The position numbers and the translations under genes are program-made. A stretch of 64,000 nt of DNA from Leucaena leucocephala (Eukaryota; Streptophyta; Magnoliopsida; Fabales; Fabaceae): assembly GCA_037074615.1 (NCBI GenBank), contig CM073569.1, forward strand, positions 1,432,001 through 1,496,000, in the 5' to 3' direction. The notes under the pieces were generated by a model, which saw nothing but the letters and a program-made list of their open reading frames with translations, ran no database searches and was not told the origin of the DNA. Below are positions 22,401-34,532 of the stretch, piece by piece; positions within the stretch are counted from its first letter, which is position 1; every line of letters begins with the position of its first letter.

Positions 22401-25400
22401 CTTCATATTTATTGGGGATGATGATATATCAGTCAAATCATAGTCTATAAGATGGTAATCATACTACCTACCAGGATCTTCCTTGAAAGATAGTTGAGCA
22501 GGGATCATAGTTTGCAGCTGAGTCCATATGAAAAGGCATTATTATATTCTAGTGTAATTCCAATCATGTTTGGCGGTAATAAACATTCATTAGTGAATCA
22601 AATAAAGAGTTACCTTCATAGACTTTAAGTCAGCCAATCCATTGGCATAGTCATAGATTTTATGGGCAAAAGGATCGTAAAATAAGCTGTTGTCAGAAAT
22701 AGAAATAAATTTATAAACCATCTTGCATACAAAATTAATCATAGAAGGTGAAATGTAATACTTGTTACTTCAACTTCCTATTTCAATGACATACGTCATA
22801 ACCCAACCTAAAATGGGAAGAGACATTTTCAACGCTGAAACTAGTATAAAAAAAATTAAAAAAATATATATATAGAAACCCAGAGGTTTAAAAATCTGAA
22901 AAATACCTGTTAATCGTGAAGTCCCTTTGCAATGAGTTTTTGAAGAGAATTAAGTCTTTTTCACTGCAGCCTTTTGGCATTAGGGAGGATAGAATTTTTT
23001 CTTTCTCCTCAGTATGTGTCCGTGCCACTGTCTCAAAACTGGATACCTGGTCCAGTATCAATTAAATCATTTTTAGTTAATTAACTGAAATTACAATAAT
23101 CATTAAATAATTGTCAAATGACAAGCACAACAAATCATACACGTAATTTGAAGATTTAATATATTATAGATGATTATAATCACGTTCGAAATTAATTTAC
23201 AAACCTCTATGACAGAACCTTTGATGCGCACCATGCATATTGGAAAATGCTGTCCAACAACCACTGCATGACGAAACTGCTTTTTTATCTGTAAGAGTTT
23301 TTTGACAAATTGCTTTTAAAACTCATTATACATGCACTATATAAAATTTATATAGTTGAAAACTTGGAAAATTGTTGTGCACTAATCTTTGGTAGGAGGC
23401 TTGTCCATATCAAAAACCAAAGAGGAATTAAAAAAGAACTTGAGGATAGAAGTCCTGTAAGGAATATTGGTTTTATTGTAAATAAAGTTACATATTGCTA
23501 CACTACAATCTGAACAGAATTCTTATAGATATTAATGGAAAGATTGAAAGAAAAATCATTTATACAAACAAGTCCTAAGAATGAAGGGGGCTAGAGTCAA
23601 AATAATTGGTGTCCAAGATATTGCCTTGTCAGGTAACTGGTTATAGAGTTTTCCTTTGGAGGTAGCTGCTTTATTGCATAAGGTTATTTGAAGAAAGTAC
23701 GGTTTAATCCAAATGGGTGGGCTACCAACACTGGAGGTAATGTGACTCATGAAAATCTGGGAAAATTTATTTCACAAGGATATTCATCTTTTATGATATC
23801 AGTTTCTTTAAAATTAAATTGGGCAATGGTTTGAAGATGAAATTTTCATGACTATCAATATCTTTATTATCCATAAATCTAACAGTTCTTGGAATTTCCT
23901 TTCTAACTTGAGTGAAAGAAAAAATAATGAGCTTTGCTCTCGTGTCTTTAATTCATTATGATACTTTCTCTTTTAGTCATGATATGAGATTTTGGAATAT
24001 TGACCATTCTAGTACTTTCTCTAGCTTGTCTTACTTTTGGTTCCTTACTTTATATGTTTTTGTTTTCACGTTTATCAACGTGAAAATCACATTTTCAAGT
24101 TTTCGAATTAATCAACACAAAAACAGACACTCATTCTCCTACAAAGGAAAGGTTTGTTCTTTATAAGCCAATTTGGAAACCAGAGTTCCTTCTAAGGTAA
24201 AATCCTTTGCTTGGACAGCAACTCTTGATAGGATAAACACTAATGACATGTTACAGTTTCAACAGCTGCACATGGCTCTTTCCCCTGACATGATTGTAAC
24301 GTAAAGATGTAAGTTAGAAAATTTGCCCCCCTTTTTCCTTCAATCCAGCAGCAAGCTACCTTTCACATAAGCATTTTAGCCTTCCGGAAGAAAGTTAGGT
24401 TTGTTCTAGCTCTTGTGGAATTTGGTAATGGGAAAGAGATAACAAAAATTTGTGGTAGCATGTGATTTATGAGACTTCAAGGTTTGTCTGGTTGAAGAGG
24501 AAAGCCCATATTTTCAAGGGAGCATCCTTGTCTTCAAACATTTTATGGGATAGCATTGTTTATATGGCTAATCTTTGGTGCTTAGCTCATGACTGTTTCA
24601 AAGGAAATTCAGATTTCAATATGCTAAGATCTTGGGCAGCTCTTCTACATTAATTTTTACATTATTAGTTTGTTAGATGTTCTGCTTTTGTGTTCATTTA
24701 TCTTCTGTTTTAAGGACTTCTTATCCTCAATGCTTTGTAATATCCCCTCTTTCTAACACCATCACATTTTATGCAAAGAAAAAATTGGAATATTATTGCA
24801 AAACCTGTGGGAGCTTTGCTGTGGTGATGACATCAAAATCTTTTGGAATCCTATTGAGGAGTAAATCTCTCACACATCCACCCACTAAGTATGACTCAAA
24901 TCCTGCAATTCATGTAATAATAAATACGTGTCATTTTAACCAGAAAGATATTTACATAACAGTTTTAAAGGAAGGTAATTGTTATTTAGCACGAAACAGA
25001 ATCAATCAAAGAATAACTCAGATTGGATATCAATGCATTTTCAAGAAAGCACTTTCTATGCAAGCTTTTTTCATTGAGTAGCCGAGATCAACCAAGTACA
25101 CTTATTTTAAGATTAAAAGTTAAAGGAATAACCTATAACTTAATCATTCATCAACCGCATGGCTGGAAAAAATTCTTGTAGAGACCATTATCCAGTGTTG
25201 GAGTATTCAGTCACTAAGACCAAACCAGTGGACAAAATCATTACTAGGTAATGTGTCAAACATGCACAGAAAACATGTTATGCATCCTACAGTTTTATAT
25301 CTGAAATAATTTAATGAGAAAAATAGATTATGGGGTAGGACCTATACTTAAAGGGTCAATCCCATTAAGAACTATGCTAGAAGGAAGGGAAAACAAGCCC

Positions 25401-26482
25401 AAAAGACCCAGGGAAATAACTGGAGGCTGAGGGACAGAATGGAGAGAATTAAGGGTCATGAAATGTGCCAAGGTGTCAAGGTATTAAGGAATAGGGAGGC
25501 GAACATGGCAGGGTACCAAAAAAGTGTGGAAGTGGAGACTGAAGAGGTCTGTTTTTCTTTCTCTTCGATTTTTATCTCAGTTTTGTTGCTGTTCAGCTCA
25601 ACCATTATCTAATTTTCAATTAATACAGAACCATATTATCTGTTTGCTGCATTTGAGTGTTGAACTTGAGCTCACCGTAATTTAATAAGGGTATGCAGAG
25701 ACAAAATAGCATGGAAAAGTGTGCTCTTTTGTTATCATTATGAACAATTGGGGTGAAAGGATATGTTATAAGCTCGTGCATAATCTGACTCACATTATAG
25801 CACTGACAGTTATGAGAAAACTCTTACCCCCACTCTTAAGAAGATTCAGGACAGTCCAAGACGAGCGTGAAATCATAGAACCAGTTATGCCAAGCCCCCT
25901 TGCATCCAACTTCTTCCACCGGGAGTTGCCAATGCTGCCTGAATCATTAACCAAAAGTGTAACAGATTTTTAATGTGAATATGTAGACACAAATATGACA
26001 TTAGTTACGTTACAAGAAATCAGAAGTAAGGCATAGCTGTATCTATGCCCCCATAAATAATATAGGTATCTGCTTAGTAAGATTCGGGTCTGTGAGATGA
26101 AGGCAGATAACATGGAAAATCATCCAAAACAGAGGAGTGTGACAACAACCCGTGTCTCGGTTTAGAATGACTGAGGAAAATAAAATTCACAAGCAAAACA
26201 AAAAGTATAGTAACCTAGACATGCTGAGTAGTCGGTTCTCATTTGTGTGGATAGCTTATCTTTCACAGCTCGTTTGGCTATATTTGAGCTCAACCTCTGC
26301 AAGACAGGATTCAGAAGCGGAAAAGAGATGTCACAGGGTGTTCGAGAAAATGCCTCAACCAAAAAATACGACATTGTACAAGCGTCAACCTGTGAGATGA
26401 TTGAGGATCTCAGAGGAGGTAGGAAGCCACGCTTACTGTTGTTGATTCTGTGAAGAATCGCCATGATAGCGTTAAAGTTCAC
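19448..26482 (-). CDS. Polynucleotide adenylyltransferase family protein (PcnB/tRNA nucleotidyltransferase-like)
   Basis: This is a class II nucleotidyltransferase of the bacterial poly(A) polymerase/CCA-enzyme family; plant members are annotated as polynucleotide adenylyltransferase family proteins, often organellar, with unproven substrate. Exons (minus): 26482-26215, 25938-25828, 24902-24805, 23288-23205, 23046-22907, 22686-22614, 22517-22472, 22378-22269, 21975-21868, 21781-21722, 21240-21179, 20620-20308, 19948-19448 (TGA). All phases agree; 651 aa from M at 26464, 657 from M at 26482. Residue numbers here are counted from M at 26464. Key motifs are SYLVGGCVRD (about 124-133), the catalytic acid pair in PKDFD (D142 and D144), RDFTINSLFYDP, and EDPGRILRALRIAARLG. 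The leader has a basic, Ser-rich look typical of organelle targeting. The last exon adds a Lys/Ser-rich tail (RRASSSSSNPRPEKK) not needed for catalysis. A dead L1 element lies antisense in the intron between exons 3 and 4. Confidence 0.88.
23560..24790 (+). mobile_element. Degenerate L1-type non-LTR retrotransposon fragment
   Basis: The + strand, opposite to the host gene, encodes broken pieces of plant LINE ORF2. Near 23597-23710 the reading GVQDIALSGNWL..FPLEVAALLHKVI..RKYG resembles the region after the reverse transcriptase core. At 24171-24300 VPSKVKSFAWTATLDRINT followed by NDML is the zf-RVT domain. Two in-frame stops and shifts are present between them. The 3' end at about 24770-24786 finishes in an A-rich tract. 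The 5' part, with endonuclease and most of the RT, is absent, as expected for a 5'-truncated insertion. No clean target-site duplication was seen. Confidence 0.75.
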
Positions 26483-27649
26483 CGGCGCCGTAGGGGGCAG
26501 TTTTTTTCATGTTAGAGTGGCCAAGTTCCTTCGGGGCGCAGGCGCGTAAGAGCCAAAGTTCGGGGTTTTGGACTTTCGGGAATACGGGGATGCATTCCTC
26601 TTCTTGAGGTATGAAAAAAAATAAAAAATTACATTACCATTAACTTAATTATAAATTCACTCTATTTAATTTTTTTTATCAAATTACCTCTCCCTTAATA
26701 TAGTTCTCTAAATTAATTTAGTAAATAGATTAGACATTTAAAATATGAACTACACAAAACTCAAAATAAAATAAATTCTTCATTTAAGTTTGCTCACATT
26801 TACTCTTTTTTAATAAAAAGACAATATTATTCAAAGTAAAATGATATGTAGCTATTTGGGCTTCGATAACCAAATCATGACACTAGACTTTAGAAGCTCA
26901 AGACTCACAAAACAGAACCAATTTTTATGATATTGGATAAATTTGTTAAACGTAGTTAAATATAAAATTTTAACAATTTTTCAAAACAACCCTTTGATTG
27001 ATATAGTTAATTAGGGGAGATAAATAGGGAGGATGAAAAGGCCACAGTAGTAAAATAGATAATAGTACACTTGAAAACATGTCGTGATGTTATATTAAAT
27101 TTTGTATATGGTCTTATATTAAAAACTAACTGGTATACTCTTATAAATAGGATCGGAGAAAATATTATTCTAGTTATATGTATTATTAAATTAAGAATGC
27201 CCAATAAGAATAATTAAATATAAGGTAGAAGTTTAGACATTTAACTGGGGGCATTTAAGCGAAAAAAAATTCAATTCGCGAGTCATTTGAAAAGGATAAT
27301 CATTTTTCTCGATATTGGTGAGATAATTATTTATTTTGTATATTTAAAACAAGGCGAAGTATATAGCATGTGAATGTGAATATAAACTAGAACATTAACC
27401 CGTAATTTATATATTAGTCCGTTGGCTAGACTTAATTAAACGCTGATTTATGTGATCTATATAGCATAAACATGGGATTCGATACATTCGCAATCAAATA
27501 AGCTTTTCAAAAAGCAAATACAAATAAAGTATGCAATCTAAAACAAGTCATAGATATCTATCTATTTGTAAAACACTAACTAGTCTTGTTATAGGCATTG
27601 TTGTTGGCATTATATCGTGTGGATTCTAACTTTAATTCATGTAATGAGT

Positions 27650-27890
27650 ATAAGTCCTTGATAAGCAATTTGGTGCAAAGAATTTGGAGAAGTGAGAAAA
27701 TTTTTACGATTTTAAAAAATTAGAGAAGTAAAGTTTAAACTTTTTAATTAATTTTTTTACTCTTTTATCTTATATCTTCTCTTTTTAAAATTTGATAAAC
27801 CCACTTCTTGAATTTTTTAAATTTAACTCATAATTTTTTTGTTCTCTCATCCCAATCCTTCCAAATCACTCGTATCAAAAGAATCACACA
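27650..27890. repeat. Diverged foldback element, possibly same family as 13.7 kb
   Basis: The left arm (TTGATAAGCAATTTGGTGCAAAG...GAGAAGTGAGAAAATTTTT) and the reverse complement of the right arm share the same word order. The internal AT-rich words (TTTAATTAATTTTTTTAC, TTTTATCTTATAT) resemble those at 13738-13778. Divergence is high. Confidence 0.4.
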
Positions 27891-28089
27891 CCCCAAAAAT
27901 CATCGTTGAAGTTGGAGAGTATTGCTTCTTATATAAGGTCCATATTTCTTTTATGGTAATCCTTATAACGTGGGAAACATAACAGTCTACTACATTATAA
28001 GGATTAGTCCATGTTGATTTAAAAAGGCATTGCTCTTTTTTAATATATTTTGGATAACATTGATCTTAAAATATTTCTAAATATTTATT

Positions 28090-28230
28090 TTTTTTATTAC
28101 CCACCTGGTTCACCGGAGCTTTGTCCCGACTACATCTGGATTCGACCCGCGTTACGTATCTGATTACCGTAGGTGAGTCTCCTAACAAAATTTTTTTATA
28201 TACGATGAGGCTCGAACTCCACCTTTATAA
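28090..28230 (-). repeat. SINE-like element, family A (copy 2)
   Basis: On the minus strand this reads GAGTTCGAGCCTC (a Pol III B-box-like word), then TTTTGTTAGGAGACTCACC, GCGGGTCGAATCCAGATGTAGTCGGGAC and CCGGTGAACCAGGTGGGTAAT-A7. The order and wording match the copies at 8.7 and 60.5 kb. Confidence 0.65.
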
Positions 28231-28584
28231 ATACTTATAATTACTGAAGAAAACTTATGAAATAGAATTGGACCTAGACCCTTAAGAATAATATAACAAC
28301 AACAATATTCCTAACAAAACAAACCTAGGAGGCGCACCGAGGTAGGACCCAAATTTGTTTGAATCCTCAGTCACTTTGGGCATGACACGCAGGAAGTCAA
28401 CGAAGAAATCCTCACATACTTATTACTACCTTGCTGTTGATTGGCAGATCTCGCAGAAAAGGACAAACATTTACCAGCATTAATGTCAGGGACGTTCCTC
28501 TTCATTATTCATCCCTTGCTTTCCAAACCCTACCAACCCCTCCTCCTCCTCCATTTCTTTTCTCTCGTGTTTTCCCAGAAAACC

Positions 28585-29810
28585 ATGCAAGACTTCTCCG
28601 CTGGAGATTCCAACTCTCCCAGGCCTACGCCTCAAACCACCAGAGGGAGGGGAAGACCTACCGGTGACAATATCAAAATTCCCTGGCAAGTCTTGGAACT
28701 TACCGGTGCCGCCGCTGGTGGTGCTGGTGGTGGTAGCAGCGCCGGAGGACCAGTGGGTGATCAGGTGAAGAAGGGACCAGAGGATCCAAATCGAAGCGAG
28801 GGATCACCAGGGAGGCTGGTTAGTCACAAACGAAAGCATTCGCAGGTCATAGACCAACCACAAGCTTTTTCTCCCAAAAAATCTCCTGTTCAGCAAGAAG
28901 CTCCAGATGACGACGAACCCCCTACTTCTGGTATGAGACATATGATATGTACATCATTTTATATCGTGTATATGTCGTGTTCCGGTATCAATGTTCTCTC
29001 TAATTGTTCGTGTATGCATTTCCAGCCCTCAAAACAGTGTATCACTAACGGTTTATTTTTCTATAATTTGTTTTTTCTGGGTAATGATGAGTCTCTGACA
29101 GAATAATTTCCTGATTCATCTTGATAAAAGTGAGAGAAAAACTTCTTGAAGGGGCTGAAAATTGACAGTACTGAATCATCTGTCGAGATGAATAATATTG
29201 ATATTGTTAATGAATTATATTTGTTATTACTAATGGAAATGGAGAATGGGCTATATATATATATGCAGGAGATGCTGCTGCTGTAAAGAAGCAGTCTTCT
29301 GGTGATGTTGTTGCTGCACAAGAAAATGCTCCAATAATGGAGCCTTCTGCTGCTGTTATTGTGGTCTCTGAGAAGGAGAAAAATGAAGCTGTTGAAGAAA
29401 AGAATGAAGAGGCTGAAGATATCGAGTCTTTTGAAGCTGTTGAAGAAACGAATGAAGAGGAATCTTCTGATGATGATGCTGTTACTAGTGAGTTAAGCAA
29501 AGTAATGGAGTCTTTTGAAGCTGCTGAAGAAGAAGATACTGATAATAATAATGGAGGAAAAAACAAGGAGGAGGCTTTTGAAACTGATGCCGCTGCTGAA
29601 GAAAAGAATGAAGAACAAGAGGCTTCTGCTGCTGGAAAGGAGTCCATTGAAACTACAGCTGAAGAAAAACATGAAGTTTCAGGAGAGAAAAGTGATGATG
29701 TAGCTGAGTCTTCTGATGCTGCTGAGAAACGTATGAAGTTTCTGTTTGACCTCAACGAGCTTCCTGCTGTTGAAGAAGATGATCATGAGGAAGGAGACAA
29801 TATGCCTTAA
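28585..29810 (+). CDS. Acidic AT-hook protein with C-terminal DLNxxP repression motif (zinc-finger-less relative of the 35-kb C2H2 gene)
   Basis: I do not recognise a named gene. Two exons, 28585-28930 and 29269-29810 (TAA), joined by a phase-1 GT-AG intron, give 295 aa. Residues 20-27 (RGRGRPTG) are an AT-hook-like minor-groove motif. A Gly/Ala/Ser linker follows, then a basic patch HKRKHSQ. Exon 2 is very rich in Glu, Asp, Ala and Ser over about 150 residues and probably disordered. Near the end FLFDLNELP (about 274-281) contains an exact DLNxxP EAR-type motif, which in plants recruits TOPLESS corepressors. The basic and Pro region aligns by eye with the part of the 35-kb gene that flanks its zinc finger, but no Cys/His finger is present here. 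A nuclear regulator or repressor role is an inference. M at 28585 was preferred because it aligns with the MQ start of that gene. Confidence 0.75.
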
Positions 29811-30625
29811 ACTTGTAACTTCTGTGTTCTAAAATTTATAGTCCAGAGGGTAATAATTAGGCATTACTCAAGCCTTTTCGATATATGCTCGTTTAATTTA
29901 ATTACTTCTTCTCGACTTATAATATTCCTAAGGGACATATAATTTAGTATTATTACTCTTGCTTTTTCAATATATCTGGTTCAGTTATATATATATTAAC
30001 GTTGTTTTGAAATTCCGATTTTTTTCAAACAAATATTTTCCCCCATTCTTTTTTTTTTGGTTCAGAATTCTATGTTGATGTGTTGATGGATAGTTGTTTA
30101 ATTTATAGCAATTTGAACCATATTGTATCAACATCTTTGAGTGAGCCTGGAATTAGTAGTCAAGCGTTTTGAAAACAAAATCAACAAATCCTTCTCATGT
30201 TATATAAACTAATTAAACTCTTATATTTAGATTTATATTAAGTATTACACACTTTCTCTCCATTTAATTAGTAGTATCATGTCCTTTTTTTTTTCTTAAT
30301 TAGATTTTAACGATTTAAATTTATTTATTTTTAAAATTTTAACATCTCAATACTTTCATAAAACATTTATTAAATTTGCATACCAATCTTATCTAAACAT
30401 AAGGGAGGGAAGGCGAATTTTAGTGTTCACGCCTTAGTTTTCATGCCTTTTAAGTCCCAATAGGTTAATGTTGGTTTAATGTTCATCATTTAGTTATTTT
30501 AGTGATTGTTTGATTTTATGTTAAAAACTATTAAAAGCATGGTATAAACGATTTTTAATGGAAAGTAAACATGCATTCAGATTAGATTTTTAACTATTCT
30601 TCAACTCAACATTGTTCTTCATGAT

Positions 30626-30685
30626 TGAACTGTATATGGTTCTTTTGATATGAAATGCAAATATACTGATTTTTTGCCAAAAAAA
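30626..30685 (+). mobile_element. 60-bp retroposon fragment with 15-bp target-site duplication
   Basis: The word ATTGTTCTTCATGAT occurs at 30611-30625 and again at 30686-30700. The 60 bp between the copies end in GCC plus an A-rich tract, the pattern of a severely 5'-truncated LINE or other L1-mobilised insert. Unit 2 of the tandem duplication has the same site (near 32306-32320) without the insert. Confidence 0.65.
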
Positions 30686-30772
30686 ATTGTTCTTCATGAT
30701 AAACTAATTCCTAAAATCAATAAATGTTGGTAAATGAAAAATTAGTCAACACTAGTCTTAGTATGTAATTTC

Positions 30773-30774
<2 letters not shown>

Positions 30775-30814
<40 letters not shown>
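30775..30814. repeat. (TA)n microsatellite
   Basis: A pure TA run of about 40 bp within unit 1 of the tandem duplication. Confidence 0.95.
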
Positions 30815-30815
<1 letters not shown>

Positions 30816-32059
30816 CTTCTTCAAGATTACAATATGTTAATTTCGTCACTATCTCATCCATCGACTCAACCTGTATACATGCCTTCCAAGAGGCAATGTG
30901 TTTCGTGTAAAAGCCATTGTCGTATTGTTGTATTTGTGTGGGTATATATATTTCATTCGATTTTAAATATAAGATTTTTTTTATAATTAAGTCGCATATT
31001 CATAGAAAAATAGTTATGATAGTTATTTATTTACAAAAATATTAATATAGAATGAAACAATTAATATAGAAGGCAAGAGAAAATTGGATCTTATATTTAA
31101 AATTAAATGGAGTGATAAAATAACCGTAATTAATTTTTTCTCAATATATGTATTAAATTGATGATTGGATATCTAATGGGACATTATCTTTGCTTGCTGC
31201 TTTTGTTTTCTCGGGGTGGATTTGACTTTTTCTTTTTTTACTCCACCTGGAAATTTGTTCCCTTGGTTTCTGCCAGGTTATCTTTGTCTGGCATTTATAC
31301 TAATTGGATTATTTCTATGAGAAACTCCTAGTATGATTTTTGCTTTAAACTTAAGTTTATTTGTTCCGAGTATTCTTGTTGCTGCACTATACAAGCTACC
31401 TTATTATTTGTATTGTGCTAGGCGGTAATTAATTAATACTATATTTCTTCTTTAGTATTAATTTGAACAGACTAATAAAGTTAAATAAATTACTTTAAAG
31501 TATTCAAAGTATTCATCATTTTTCTCTAATTTATAAATTGATATGTAATATAATGATATTTAATTAAGTCATCATTTATTTTCATTAACCTTTCTAATTA
31601 ATTAACTAAGTCTTATATTAAGAAAAGAGAGATTATAACTCACAAATAGAGGAGTCAATTGTACTTGTTTGTGGGTTAATATAACTAATAATAGGGAACG
31701 ATTCTTCGTCTTGCTCACGAACAAACATAAACTTAAAATAGATATGCAGTAATAAGATGCATGTGTAGCATCTATCATGGCATTTAATATCCTACACAAA
31801 TTAATTATCTATATGGGAATCCATAATTAAAACTCCTGTAAGATAGCTCCGCGTCCCACATCAAAATCTACAGATCCTCTGCATATTTGATACGAAAATA
31901 TTACACTTTCTCTTCGTTTATGTATATATATAGAGAGAGAGAGAGAGAAACACAGATATGTGGATGATTTGTTCTGTAAAATAGGCACACACTTTTTAAA
32001 GAATTGGGTTGCAACATGTTGGGTTGATTGAAAATGATTAAAGTAATTCATACAATCTT

Positions 32060-33100
32060 TCTTCTCTCTACTTCATTTCTCTCCCTTTTCTTCTTTAAGT
32101 TTTAAATAGATAGAATTACATTTGAACAGTTCAAACTTGCTTATTTTATTTTTAAATTTGTAACATCTCAATACTTCCATATAAAACATTAAATTTGATT
32201 TTATTTTATGTTATAAACCATTAAAATTATAATTTACGTGATGATTTTTCACATGAAACTAATTAAACAAGCATTTAGATTAGATTCTTAACCATTCCTC
32301 GCTCAATATTGTTCATCATGATAAACTAATTCCTGAAATCAATAAATTCAACACTACCAACTAATTAATTTTGGTAAATCGAAAACTATTAATTCAACAC
32401 TAGATTTAGTATCTAACTTCATTATTATATATGTGTGTATATCTATTCCATATCCAACCTTATATATATATTTCAAGATTTCAATGTGTTGATGCCTCCT
32501 CAATGTTAATTTGATGCTATATGTATTCTTCATCGCCCTTGTAACTTGTTAATTTCATCACTAACTATGCCTTCCATCGATTCAAATTAATTTGCCTGCT
32601 GCTTTTGTGATCTCAGGGTGGGTTTGACTTTTTTTCTCTGCCTGGAAACTTGTTTCCTCTCATCGGTTTCTTTCCAGTTTATCTTTGTCTGGCATTGCCA
32701 CAATAATTATATTATCGCTGAGATAATCCTAGTCGAGTGTTAACTTGAAGCATGTTTTTTAAAATTTATTTGTTTCCGGATGAGTATATTCTTACTGCTA
32801 CATGTACCTTATTATTTGTATCGCCCGAGGTTAAAACTCACAGAGACAAGTTAATTATATCTTGCTGGTGGGTTAATATAACTAATTAATAACAGGGGGA
32901 CCTTATTCTTCGTCTTCCTCAGATCATGATATAAATATAACTCACAATAGGTATGGTTATCCATATTTTGATCTTGGAATTTAACTTTCAATGCCGTGTG
33001 TGCGTGTGTACTTGTGTATGAATCTATTATGGCTTTTAATATTCATAACTAAAAAAAATTGAATTCATAACTAAAACTAGTGTAAGATAGCTTCGTAATA
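32060..33100. repeat. Tandem duplication, unit 2
   Basis: A direct-orientation, diverged copy of unit 1 with matching anchors at 32162, 32311, 32598-32695, 32868-32912 and 33081. The offsets shrink mostly from left to right (about 1820 down to about 1200 bp), showing net deletions in this unit or insertions in unit 1. Confidence 0.75.
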
Positions 33101-34532
33101 AAAAAAAAAGATCATATATATATATATCTGAATTAGCTGGATTTTTTTGGCATAGCTGATCGAAACGATGAAAGCAAATTAATCTTGCTTATGTAATGTG
33201 AAAATTAAACATTAGTCATGAAAAGTATAATTTATTTTAAATTTTGAGCAAATGCCCACTCTAATTGAGGAGATAAAGATTAATTAGTTGCAATAACTAA
33301 ATGAGACTCAATTCCTGGTGATCTTTAAGAGCCTGGGTTGGATACTAGTATTGGGCTGATCTGATTTGAATTATTATGGCCAAGCAGCAAATTAATTAAA
33401 CCACAACTACTAATATGAATTCCTATGCTACAATCGTGAACGGTGGACCGTTTCAATTCCATTTTATTTTACATGCCTATAATGCATTTGGAAGAATGAG
33501 TTTAATGTATCTCATGGCCCTCACATTAATGATCAGAACATAATTATTGAAGAAATTAAAGGAGAATTTCTTGCAAAATTCCTACAACTAATCACACACA
33601 ATTCTAATTGCCCAGAGTGTTCGTAAGATAGAGCCATTTTAATCTAAGAGAACTCTCGTCTGCTCTAATTTGCCTAAAAATAACTGTAATTTGCTGTTCT
33701 CCTAAAAGAATTTCTAAACTTCTCAACTTTTTAATTTGAGAATTAAAAAACAAACAGAGAAAAAACAACCACGATATAAACTTCTGGGGTGCAGCTATAC
33801 GGAAGGAAAACTCATTATTATTTACCTTCTTTTTCACATTTGAAAATTATATATGACTGTATGGAAGACGTCCAACACTCTAATCAATCTTGTGTAACCC
33901 CTTCGTTATCGTTTTTGTTCAAAACCCTAAAATTACGGAAAATTGAAATTAGAGTTTAAAAAATCTATATATATATATAGAGAGAGAGAGAGACATATGA
34001 TCGACTATTCATGTTAAGAGAAATAAACAAACTATACATACACAAAGCCCCCGCAGTTGTCGCATACATATGAATATCATATGAGGGGGGAAATGAGGAG
34101 CTTCACAAAGTATCATAAAACGATTTAATTTGTAGAACACTAGGGTGTATTTAAGTAGTGAATTTCAACATAGGAGAACACGAAAGCAGTAGAGTACGAG
34201 AGTAGTAAACATATTACTACGGATCAGACTAATATAATTGTCCTGACCACAAGACGATGACCACGATTTGAATCCTCTCGCGTGTGTCGGAGAGAATTTT
34301 TGAGACACAAATTAAAGTAACAAGAAACTGAAACTCATACCTTACATAAATTCATACAACCTGACAAGCCATTTTTCTATCGCCACACCCTCTGCAACAT
34401 ATTTTATGATCAGTCGGATGCAATAACCTCGAAGAGAATTTACTTTTTATTGAAACAACAACAAATAAAGGAAGCAAACTCGATTCTAATAAAGAAGAAC
34501 AAATTAAAACGAAAACATACCAATATATAAGA

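Larger units (their letters stand above)
26483..28584. other. 2.1-kb region between divergent genes
   Basis: This holds the promoters of the adenylyltransferase gene (-) and of the AT-hook gene (+). A short GC-rich stretch at 26485-26590 fits the former's 5' UTR or promoter. The rest is AT-rich, with a probable diverged foldback element at about 27650-27890 and a SINE-like copy at about 28090-28230. An open frame continues upstream of M at 28585 (an ATG near 28483), but it reads as hydrophobic low-complexity sequence and is more likely 5' UTR. Confidence 0.55.
30240..31860. repeat. Tandem duplication, unit 1
   Basis: Five anchors occur in the same order as in unit 2: AACATCTCAATACTTxCAT (30341), TTCATGATAAACTAATTCCT (30691), TGCTGCTTTTG..TTTGACTTTTT..TTATCTTTGTCTGGCATT (31195-31300), GTGGGTTAATATAACTAAT..ATTCTTCGTCTT (31671-31712) and TGTAAGATAGCT (31837). 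Unit 1 is longer because of a TA microsatellite and small insertions. Confidence 0.75.
29811..34532. other. 4.7-kb non-coding region between convergent genes
   Basis: AT-rich DNA holding the 3' UTRs of the AT-hook gene and the C2H2 gene. Most of its centre is a diverged tandem duplication (units at about 30240-31860 and 32060-33100). TA and GA microsatellites occur at 30775-30814, 31928-31947 and 33968-33993. No ORF of recognisable type was found. Confidence 0.6.

Noticed and set aside
25320..25560. Purine-rich stretch in adenylyltransferase intron 2 that resembles retroelement sequence
   Set aside because: No terminal repeats or coding similarity could be recognised by eye, so it is left as intron sequence.
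29207..29755. 182-codon Ser/Phe-rich ORF on the minus strand
   Set aside because: It is the complement of the Glu/Ala/Ser repeats in exon 2 of the AT-hook gene; GAA/GCT-rich codons produce long antisense frames.
30240..33100. Possibility that the two direct repeats are LTRs of one retrotransposon
   Set aside because: They are almost adjacent, lack TG...CA ends, primer-binding site and polypurine tract, and are far too diverged relative to each other for an LTR pair with no internal region.
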